Source of the DNA: Phoronis australis
Lineage: Eukaryota > Phoronida > Phoronidae
DNA: 60,000 nucleotides
Reading direction: 5' to 3'
Assembly: GCA_002633005.1 (NCBI GenBank)
Contig: NMRA01000136.1
Coordinates: 710,944-770,943 of the forward strand
Positions 10,601 to 22,600 of this stretch are shown piece by piece (positions within the stretch are counted from its first letter, which is position 1; each line of letters opens with the position of its first letter). Below the pieces are notes generated by a model. That model saw nothing but the letters and a program-made list of their open reading frames with translations, was not told where the DNA came from and ran no database searches. Position numbers and translations under genes: made by a program.

Positions 10601-13600
10601 ACATGACCCAGATGTCACTGTCATCCATTGTACCTTGCCCAGATGTCACCTTTATGCACTGTACCTGGATAGACTAAAATGTTACATGAGATGTCTTAAT
10701 ACACAGTCGTAATATTTTGCAGGTGATTGAAGATGACGTGGATGAGAGTGAACTGAAACTGATGCTGTTCCCCAGCCAGATTCACAAGATCAGCTGTGTG
10801 ATCTCACTGTTAGCCCACCAGAGGGACCTATTACAGAGGCTGGCACAGTCTGCTGACAACAAGGGACTAGTCAACTCATTTGAGTGGCGCTCTCAGCTGC
10901 AGTATTCAATGGACAATGAGAATCTGAGCGTGACTGTGCAGGTAAGGGGCTGGTATGAGAAGGAAATACATTGTCTTCCACTAAGCTTATGTGTGATGCG
11001 CAGTATTCCTGGCTTACTACGAGAAAGTGTTACGTCAGCTTTCTAACTTAGTGAATGTTACAATAAATCTCATTTTTTGTAATAAAATTTATTTGGGACT
11101 GCAACAGACATTTCTGCTGTTGTTGCTCATAATTTTTTCTTTAAAATTTCAATTTTTACACATTACCATCAATACCCAGAAAAGGTTTCCTCAAACTTGA
11201 ACTGCAAATTTAGTAGAAAGAAATGTGGGATTCCAAAGTGTAAAAGAAGAATTATAAAGTGTTGAAAAATGTACTGTTTTTTCAGTGAACCGATCTTATG
11301 AGCAGATATGTGTTTATTGAATACTGAATGAAAATTTTGAGATTGAAATCTTAATTTTGCATTTTCATATTGGTTTAAAATATGTTTTTTTGGTAATTGT
11401 TCACCTATTTTGCACAAAAATATTTGCCAAAGTTGTCATTTTTCAAAAACTAATTACCTTGTTGTAAATAATGGAATGTTTACCAAATGTTGGTTTGTGA
11501 CATCTACCGTGACATCTACAGTGCTCAAAACAAGTGAATAGTTATCTAAAATCTATTTCACCTTAAGTTTATTCTTATTGAAAATATTGACCGAAAGTAT
11601 TGTTTGCTAAACAGGTGAAGAATTACGGCAATTATAATGATCACATGGCTTCTTTTAATTGTTTATGACATCCTCCGCCTTTATCTATGTCTAGTGCCTG
11701 GATGCTCAGTTTGACTATGGCTATGAGTTGTTTATAACATCCTCCACCTTTATCTATGTCTAGTGCCTGGATGCTCAGTTTGACTATGGCTATGAGTACC
11801 TGGGGTCATCCAACCGTGAGGTCATCATCCCTAGCACAGAGAGAGCTTTCCTCAGTCTGACCCAGGCAGTCAAGGCACACTTGGCCGGGCTGTGTATGGG
11901 TCTACCTGGTAGTGGTAAACTGTCCACAGTGCATGAGTTGAGTCGCTGTGTTGGAAGAGCACTGTATACGTTCAACTGTACCAGTTCCTACGACCATGTC
12001 TTGCTCAGTGACGTGTTCAAGGGACTTGCTGCCACAGGTGTGTACAAATTTCATTGTTTTGGTATTCTAAAATGTGACAGGTTTTGCTCAAAACTGTGTA
12101 TGGAATAGAGTGTTTAATATCACAATGCTGCAGTATTGCCTTTGCCTAAAGATGTAATATAAGATCATATGCTAATAAACGTAATGATTACTCAATGAAA
12201 CTTCATTTTCTATATACAATATCATGTTTATCATGTATAATGTACATATTATCTGTTTGTCTCAGTGGCAGACGGAATCCTTTTCTGAAACTGCTTGTGC
12301 CTCTTTGAACAAACTGCCTGCTCTTTAAGTGCAAGTTAGGCTTTTTTATTTGATACCTTGAAAGCGCTCCCATAACTGCTTCAATCAGATGATCTTAGTG
12401 TCCAAAAGGTTCCTTTTTGTGAAGCAATTTCATAAGGTTTTGCATAGAAAAAATTCATGATTTCATGCCGCCTTGTACATTGTACATTTCAAAATGCCTT
12501 GAAGCCTGCATAATGAGGAATTACGCTCTTAGTAATTAATAGTCAGTTTATTGTTGGTATATTGTTGAAAGACTATAATGTTAAATTTGGCTGTTGTTAT
12601 TTATTGACTACCCAGAATAGTGTCTAATATTCTAACCATTCAACAAAATGTTCATTTCAGGCTCCTGGGTTGCCTTCAACAACATTCGCCACATGACAGA
12701 CTCTGTCCTCAGTGTTCTTGCTCACTTGCTCTCCCGCCTTCTGGATGCCATGAGAGAGGGCAAGGCCACCGTGAATTACGAATCCGAGGAGTTGACCTTA
12801 TCCCCCGTGGGAGCATGCTTTGGCATTCTCGACAGTTGCATTGTTGCTCCAGCCACAGGACCGGAGCGACTTCTGTTGTTCAACTCGGCAGCTACATCAA
12901 TACCACCAGTTGTGTTGAAACAGTTCAGAGTTGTCTCTGTAGCAAAACCAGACCTCAAACTTATGGTGGAAGTTCTTCTGTTGAGTCAAGGTAAATGAGT
13001 GCTTACATCAAACTGAGTGACATTTTCACCTTAAAGAATACTGTAAAATTTCTTCAATTTTGGATAAAAACTAAAATATTCCTAAGGCTCACGTTTTTCA
13101 AGTACATTGCTGCACTCTGCTCAAAATTTCCCAGAATTGCTTTTCAACATGTGAACTTTAGTACACAAAATTATTTTTTGTTGAGAATTTTGAAGTTTGT
13201 CCCCAGCATTGTGCTGTAAACTGGAGAATTTTTACCTTAATATTATGTTGCATCTATGGCTTAAGTCGACCTTTGAAGCATTAGCAGTTGTTGTTGGCAG
13301 TGTCACAAGAGGAATGACAAATCACATTAACCCTGTCTGGCATCACCATTCATTACTTATAGCCACCACCATGAGTATGAGTGATTAATATTTCACTTTG
13401 TACATGCAGAGTTCAAGTTCAAGTGTATTTTTCCAACAATGATACATTAACAGACGGACTATATCTAATAGCCAAATGCAAGTTTCAATCCTTATTTTCT
13501 GTTGGTGCTGATCGCCACATTTTACTTGAAATTCACATAACTTTTCTCAACCAAATTTAAGCAGGTCACAAGGTTCTTTCCTTGTTAAAAAGTAAATGAT

Positions 13601-16600
13601 CTGAGCCAGAAGTTATTAGTCCTATTGATTTAACATGGATTGCTTGTGTCAGGCTTCACCAATGCCACTGAGCTGGCGCACAAGACCAACCTGTTGTATG
13701 ATGTCTGTCGGAAACTGCTGAGTACGACAACTGTGATTAAAGAAGAGATGAAGCTGGGTGCAGAATGTAACGAGGGACAACATGGTTGGAGTGTGCAGAC
13801 TATGAAGTATGTCAGCTATGAGGCTGGAGCTTTATTGGACCAACTGGTGTGTAAGGCTGTGGAGGTCAAAGGTGAGTTGTAAAGGTCAAGCAGGGGTACT
13901 TTTAGGGTCAACATATGGCTGGTGCAACTCGCTGTGTAACTAAAAACTACCTTGGTGTTGAAATGTCAAGTGTAGGAATAGATTTGATTGCAAAAGGATA
14001 CTGCAGTTATTGACATCTAGATTACTAGCAGTGCACAAACAAGGCTGGATAAGTCATCCCTTGGACAAGTGTGTTACGTTGCCGGGTAATGTTGCATACT
14101 TTATGTGGCACTAGCTGTCTAATTTCTCAATGGTGCTGTTGCACTGATCAAACATGCTATGAACTTTCAATTACAATCAACTTCTATTAACAGAGAATGT
14201 GTTAGATGATGAACCAAGTGAAAAGCATGAAGTTGAAGACCAAGAGAAGGGTGAGTGTGTGTGTCGTCTTCAGTGGCTGCAACCAACTGTAATAAGTTCT
14301 TATTTATTGGTGTCAGTCACTGAAGCCACTGTTTATGTACTGTCTTATGGGATGTACCCATGTCGTACTTTTTAATGATTGTGCTGCACTACAAGACAAA
14401 AGTAATCAGACAATACAGCAACAGTACAAGGTAAAAGTAATCAGACAATACAATATACAGTACCAGACAAAAGTAATCAAACAATACAGCTACGGTACCA
14501 AACAAAAGTAATCAGACAATACAATATACAGTACCAGACAAAAGTAATCAAACAATACAGCTACGATACCAAACAAAAGTAATCAGACAATACAATATAC
14601 AGTACCAGACAAAAGTAATCAAACAATACAGCTACGATACCAAACAAAAGTAATCAGACAATACAATATACAGTACCAGACAAAAGTAATCAAACAATAC
14701 AGCTACAGTACAAGGTAAAAGTAATCAGACAATACAATATACAGTACCAGACAAAAGTAATCAAACAATACAGCTACGGTACCAAACAAAAGTAATCGGA
14801 CAAAATACCGTTTCCTTGTCATGACAGCTAATTCTGGTTACAGCAAAAACGACTGGTAGCAACCATCAAGGCCTAGTTACAGAATGGTTTATAGCCACCT
14901 TAATTCCCCCCTCATTCTTGGTCATAAAGAAGGACTATTCTGACATTGAATGACAGGCAATTCCCTTTCATTTTCTCTCAATACTTTTGGCTTGCACTCT
15001 ATGTCTAAGACATGAAAATTCATGCTAAATTCACTGGGAAGTTTAAGAAATTGAGGTTGCATTTCGCTGTACAGTTTTCATTGTAGCTTTAAATAGTGTT
15101 TACCTTACGTGTTTGATTGAATCTAAGATTTTTTTTACTTATTATGCTAGTTCTCAGTTGAAATTGAAATATGCAAGATGTGTTTCATTCTGTTGAATAT
15201 ACATTAAAGTAACACAGTTTGGAGAAAGAGAACAACACTTAATACAGCTGTGTACAGTATGTGGTGTCTCAGCATGGCAACACAGCCTTGGATAGTAATC
15301 TCGATGACAATCTGCAATTCAATTCTTCTTATCACATTTACAGTCAATGGTAGAAAGTATCTGCCTAAGCCAGAGGAAATGAAAACGATGGAGGACCAAG
15401 CCATGGTCACTGCCCTGCGTAACGCCTTCATGCCCCGCCTGTTGGACAAAGAGGGTACCATCTTCTCCACTCTCCTTGATGACTTCTGGCCTGACACTGA
15501 CGTACCCATGAATTTTGGTGGCGCCCCTCCACAAACAGATGTGTTGATCGATTCGCGGGCTCTGTCTAAGCTCACTGGAAAATCCATGTCAGCTGTTAAG
15601 GGACACTCTCAGAATCGAGATCACAGTTCGCTCCATCCAACATCATTTAGAGGTGGGTTAAAACTACATAAAATCTACCTATGCCAAAACCACGGTCCAT
15701 TATGTATATATATATGTATATGTATGTAACTTGTGCTGAACTACCAAGACTTCTTTATATCATAACTGTATGATGGCTTAATAAAATTTCCATTTCATTA
15801 CCTTGCCGCTAAATTTTGCCATTGTTCCCCATCATGTTGTCCGGCTGCACTCAGCTGTCATGATGGAGTTCTATTGGCTCTCAGCCATCATTACAGGCAA
15901 TTACAGGTACTTTTGCCATGTACAGTATATGGTACAAAAACTGATGTAAGTTGTAAACCTGCTTGGTATGTTTTGATTTTTACATTGTGGTGATCTGTTG
16001 TATAACTTATGAATGGTAGTTACTTCTTTCAGATGATATGTTTAAAGTTATCATTGATACAAATTATATCCAAGTTCAATTAACCATCCAATTTTTTTAC
16101 ATCTTTGTTTACTTGTTGGATGCATAATAATGCTGTAAGTATAATTAATTTCATTAAGTTCAATCTTTTAAGTGTTTTGTTTCCTTTGCATGCCATTTCA
16201 TCAGTAACTAGTATTCTTTACTTTTTGTTGTGCTACAACTTTCGTTTCAGTTGATTTTAGTGAAATTCTGATTTTTGGTTTCCCAGACAATTACAGTTTG
16301 GTGTTGTAAAAGAATTCTATTCTTATTTAAATATCTCTTAGTAACTAATTGTTAGTTATGAGTAGTTTACCTACCCTGTTCTCTGGTTTTGATCACCTGA
16401 CCTCGGTGGCTAGCATATATTATATTGCCTACTGTTGATTTCACATAAATCTGTATTCTCTTTACTTCGTAAAATGCATAGTCATCAGACTTTCAATTTC
16501 CATCTAACTAACACTCAGTGGAAGTAGTACAAAACACAATTTTTCCAAACAACCAAGTTTAGTGTGAGGAATTAGCTGAGACTCATAGCTGAACACATCT

Positions 16601-19600
16601 ATCCCCAGACTGTTATACTTCAGCAAGTCTTGAACTCAGTCATATCTCAGTGAAAACTCTAACACTCTAGTACTTCACTCTTCTTTGACCCAAGAAGGAA
16701 ATTAATGCAAGCAAACTGTGCATACATTTGGAGACTTGATTTTTTGCAGAAATGGGAATCAGTGACAATTCTGCCATGTATGACTAGATATTTTTAATGC
16801 AATGATTAGAAGGTTGTTAATTTTGTGCGTGTACAGACGGCATATCTTAGTGAAGTGGTTATTGTCATTTTATTTTTGCAAACATCCAGTTATTAGTTTT
16901 CGTTACAAAATTCTACACTTGAATGCCTCATCGATGTCATAAGGTGTTATTCTGTCTGCTTGCACTGTCTTATGTTGCCATGTTTTATGTTATTCCAGAA
17001 TCCCTCCATTTAACCCTGAACACTCCGGTTGTCCGTTTACAAGGGGGTGCCGCTGGCAAGTACACAGCCTATATCGATGATGGCGACAAGCAGCCAATAG
17101 AAGACATCAACGATGCCATTGCCGTGGCAACGTCAGAACTTAATCTGATGCCAGGATCTTCATTCCAATCGAGAGTCGCACAGTTATCTCATTTGAACAC
17201 ATCTCATCAAACGGTATTTGTTTTGTTTGTTGTTTTTCTTCTTCCTGTTACACCAACATTTGGTTTAGTGATGCTATCGGTGGATATCACTTATAGTTAT
17301 AAATACAGGGATTTTGTATGATGGTTACTGTAACAAAATGCAGGGAGTGCAAATTTGAGCAATAACATTGTAATCTTGGATACCCCATGTTGTTAACTTT
17401 AGAGTGGAATGAAGCCACGGAGAGAAATCACAGTTTCCTCATGAACTGTGATTTATCACACATTGGTGCTTTTTCTTGGATAGAAATAACATGAACATCG
17501 ACTTGAATGACCTCTTTATTTTGTTAAAGATCTTGTGACATATTTCTTTAGAATAGTCGTTTTGTTTTGGTGGTGGATCATTTTGTCCAAAATTGATGCA
17601 ATTTTACAATACATTGAGAAATTGTTAGATTATCTAAACCAATTTAACAAGTTTATAAAACAAAATTCACTTAATAGTGTTAAAGAACTAAAACATCATG
17701 CAAATTTTTAAGTTAAATTAGAAATTTACGATAATTGTGTTATGGAATTTTTCCACTAATTATTGCTAATTTTGCATTAATTTTCAGATTGTTGTTTGTG
17801 GTCCTTCTGGATGTGGAAAGTCTGAATGTATCAAGACATTTGCTGTGGCCGAGAGGGAGAGAGGCAAGACAATCAACATACAGAGTATCTTTACCAAGGC
17901 TGTGGAGACTAGGGAGCTCTTGGGTTACACTGATCCTCAGACAAAGTAAGTCACCGTGGAGACCAGGCAGTTTGGGCTATACTGATCATCTGGGGCAGAT
18001 TAAGTCACTGGAGATCACACAATTCCTGGTCTATGCTGATCACCATGGACTGATTAAGTCGCAGGAGACCAAGCAATTTCTGGACTAGTGATCATCAGCA
18101 AGAGCCACTGTAGAGATCCAGACATGTCATGCAGCTATTCTGAATTTAGTTAAGGAATAGAATCTATTTTCAGTAGCAATCTAATGTACAATTTGTTTGT
18201 AAGAATATCCGCTCACTGACAGGGCTTGTTGAAAAAATTTCAAAATGTTTCACACTGAAAATTACAGCCATTGACGACGGTGTTTAAGTCTCTTTGCTTA
18301 CTCAGCTGAATTTTGAATATAACTTGGAAGGTTGTTATGAGATTGCACTTAATAAACATTTCTGTATTTTCCTCGAAGGTCTGTGTTTGAATCAACATAA
18401 ATTTGTGAGTTTTTGAGTTTGCATATTTGATAACCAGCAAACTCCTGCACTAAACCATTGCCTTCTAAATGTTCCCATTTATCAATTATAGAGAATGGAA
18501 AGATGGTGTATTTCCATCTATGCTGCGCAAGTTCTGTGTCCAGCCTTGCAACCAGACTAATGACTTGGTAGCCAAGGCTGAAATGAAGGTGATACTCTTA
18601 GATGGCAAGGTAAGAGTAGAGATTGTCTCTCTAGCTGTATGAGTGACTTCAAGTACTTGTTCCTGGTATTCTTCTGATTTTATTGGTTAAGCCACATTAG
18701 TGAGCTAGGGTAGAGGTAATAAAAACAATGTTGTAGCTTAAATGGACTGAAATATTTGTCATGAAATTGAAAAGGAGGCTGAACTAAGCTTTGATTGGTT
18801 ATAATCTGAACAAAAAGTCAAAGTTATAAACTGAAATCCTTTACCCATGTTCAGTGACATTTTACCACAATTCAAAAATTGATAAGTAAAATGAAAGTCA
18901 TTGATTGGTTGGATTCTGTTCTCTATCACCCTGAATTTGCTTTACTTGCCAAATGATTTTATTGAATAGTATATTAGGTGACATTACTTTGTGCATGTAT
19001 TGGTCCAATTTGTTGACAAGTTAGTTTGTCTTCAGCTACATATTTTGCATGTATTTCCTGTTCTCATTGTCTTATCTTAGTTCTTGACTTATTGATCTCG
19101 CAATATGGCGGACAAAGAAATTCCATTTTGTAAATTTCTCTTCAAAACTAAAGATTAAGAACATTTTAGTCTAATGCTAGCATGGAGTGTAGTGTGTAGG
19201 TGTCATAAAGTAACATTGCTGAAACTCCCATTATTTGTTAAAAGGTAATCAGCCTTTGAAAAATTGAAAAAAAGCTATATTGTGTCACATGAAGTGAAAG
19301 CTACTAAACAATTCCTTTATTCTCAAGATATTGTAATGTAATGTTTTCTCTGCAATGGTAAGTTGTTTTTAACATTCCTTGACAGTTTGACCCCGTTCAG
19401 CTGGAGCTCATGGAGAGCATCCTTCACAACGACGGCTCTGTAATCCTGGCCAACAATGAGCGCCTTCTAGTGGCAGACACCATGCGCTTTATCTGGGAGC
19501 TGGACTCACTGGACCACATCAGTCCCTTCATCCTCACCAATGTTGGCCTGTTGGCAATGACGCACCAGGATGCCAACTGGAGGCTCATGTTGACACACTG

Positions 19601-22600
19601 GTTAAACAACCAGCCAGATGGTGGGTGCATGAACACGGCATTAGCTTAAGTGGCAGCTTCTCATTAAATCTTTGAATAAATTATGTAAATTAACTTTGCC
19701 TGCAAACAATCCCTAGCCTGTAGAGGAGCCTGCCACAACAATTGAGTAATTGAGGATGCCAAATTCAAGACATCAGACAGTTCAGTTTCAAAATTTTGTT
19801 TACTTAATTGTAACCTTTTAGAAATGCTTTGACTTTAAAATGAAGACCTTTTATGTAATATTTAAATCTTGTTCATGTAAGATTTTTGTATCATATTGAT
19901 GGGAGCTATGGTTTTCTTTTGGATGAGAAGTTTGTGTTATGTTGTCCATGCCTAGGTAGTCACTGGATAGCTCTCATTTGCTGAATATAGGGTTTCAGCT
20001 TTAGTGGGCCCGTTATGACTGTTGTGAAGCTATCTTCGATCAGTTTTTTCCCTCACCAGACGTATGAGTTGTCTCTGTGCGAGTGTTTATGGTAATAGAT
20101 TTCATCTGGGCTACTGTGTGTTACAGACATCCGTGAGGTGCTCCAAAGTTTCTGTGAGGTGTACGTGGAGAAGGCCTTACACTATCTGATGCAGTGTACC
20201 CGACCACCCATCGCTGGTGAGCACCAGGGGGCCAAGACGATGCCGCACTACCAGAGACTCATCTCACACTCACCTGAGAATATGATCACCACGTTTTGCA
20301 ACCTCATGGATGTAGGTTAAAGCTAACGTTATTGTGTCATGTGTATTCACCTGTAAGACCACCGTGGTCACATGACCAGCGAGAAGTGTCTCCTGCACAT
20401 TGATTGTGTTACACTGTATCATATTTATAACTCTCATGGAATGTTTCTCATCACTATGATCTCTACATTTAAGCAAAATTGGCCTGGTTAATATGCCTGT
20501 ATTTAATACATTATTTCTAAATTTAGATAAAAAAGTAGCCCAAACAATACTATGCTTGCCAAATTGAAGCTGTCTTCAAGTCTTGTTACATAAGTGTCTG
20601 TTGACTGGACAAGTATACTTTCTTACCTGCCTTACTAAAAGTTAAGTTCTGAGATCTGTGTAGTTTTCCTGTCAAATTCTGTTCATTGTGGATAGAAATT
20701 GCTAGGTCAACACATGGTATTTTAAAGATGAGAAGCATGGGTTTGGAGAGTTTGTACCTTGATATGACTTTTTAGTTTTGCTGTTTATACTTGTTCAGGG
20801 TATGTTTTTGTTGAAAATGGAAACAATTATGGAAGTTTTGAAAGCTTTTTGGCAGTTGCTCAAGTGTAAGTCAATCAGATTCATATATTAAATATTCTCT
20901 GTCTGGTTGAGATTCAGTGTGAAGTCTCAAATGGTATCTTTTGACACCCTATCAGTTTACAAGCTTGTATTGTTTAGTTAACCTTATATTAGCCATTTTT
21001 ACTTGATTTTTAACAGAATTTTATAATGCTTTTATACAATAGGAAAATAATGAAATCCTAGTCTACTGCCAGCCATTGTGTCTTTCACTACTCTTAGCAT
21101 TCATCATCACTTCAGTGTAGGGTTGATTGTTCTGTAGGCTTTGACCGGTCACCTAGACAACCTGAGTGATGTACAGCTGGAGAGGTACTTCAACTACGCC
21201 TGTATCTGGTCATTTGCTGGTACCCTTGACTCTGAGTACAGGGATCACTTCAGCTCCTGGTGGAAACAAGAGTTTGAGAAATATGTCGATTACCCAGAGA
21301 ATGGCACAGTAAGAACTACAATATAGTCTGGACTTTGTGTTGTGTTAATTAATTGAATGTATATACGTGTGTTGCCCAGTGTCATTTGTGGTGATGTCTG
21401 GTTGAACAAAATTTAGATATTGATAGTGTCAATGTACTGCACCAATGTTAATCTGATAAATTTTGTTGGGGTTATAATATAAGATTCATGAGTTGATTCT
21501 GAAAATCTTAATTGACTTGGTAAATTGATCATTTTCATAAGCTTATTCATGTCATTTATATGGAACTGGCCGCCATGAAATCGATAATTGACAGATGGTC
21601 ATATTTGTTCGTATAATTAACCATTATCATCAGCACCACCACCAGATTCAGGGTTTGATTGATATTTGATTTATATTACAGGTGTTTGATTTCATGGTGG
21701 AGGGAGAAAACCATACTTTTGCCCACTGGAAGAACTATGTGTCCCCTTACAATGGAACGCCTCATGCAGGCATACCTACTAATGCTTTCGTTTTCACTGT
21801 CGAGTATCAGGTAATCCACCGTTAACTATTATAATAGTTCTATGCTGATAAATTATGCAAGCTTTCTCTAATTAATATGTTATATCAACTGCATGTTAAA
21901 GTGACAGTAAACCTAGTATTGCTTTCTGACAAAAAGTAAGTGTTGTTTTAGGCCACTTACTGTTTTAAAATTGATCTCAAATTGTTGCTTAGTAAAATTT
22001 GAAGTTATTTCAGGGCTTCAAATAAAATCTGACGATTTTTTATTGCTTGAGATCAAGCTTATTACATTTCAGGCCACATTGCAACCTGAGATTTTATGAA
22101 CTTTTTGTGAAGAAGTCATGAACTGTCAGTTGTATAAACTGACAATATAATGCAGCAAGTAGCCTAAAGTCAAAAGTTGTTTTTGACAGAAAGCATGTGT
22201 TTAATACCGTTTTAATAAATGTAATATGCTATGTACCTTGTAAAAGTGTCTTTAATAAAGACAACTAATGCAACAGTTGTATGGCCACTTTTTTCAAACT
22301 CATCTTTTGCATGGAATGAGGCAATACTCATTTACGAGGGTCGCAGATTTTAATAATGAGTTTGATACTCACTATTCAGTGAAGAATACAAAGTCGCAAA
22401 ATGCGGGACCCCCGAAAGTGATGGTTACGCGCCATGAGGACACATGCGATTAAGACAGCACTGACCAGTCGCATTAATTCGAAATTTGTGCATTCCACAT
22501 TGACTCTATGCATGCAGCTCTTCATGTTAAAACCTCCAGCAATACAAAATAAATGTCCACGAAGGCAATACAAATGACAAGGCACACAAAATCATGAGCT

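Noticed and set aside
10348-10712. Two overlapping + strand open frames in the 31-bp array
   Set aside because: By-product of a short repeat lacking stops; repeated HLHPLYLAQM-type peptides are not a protein family.
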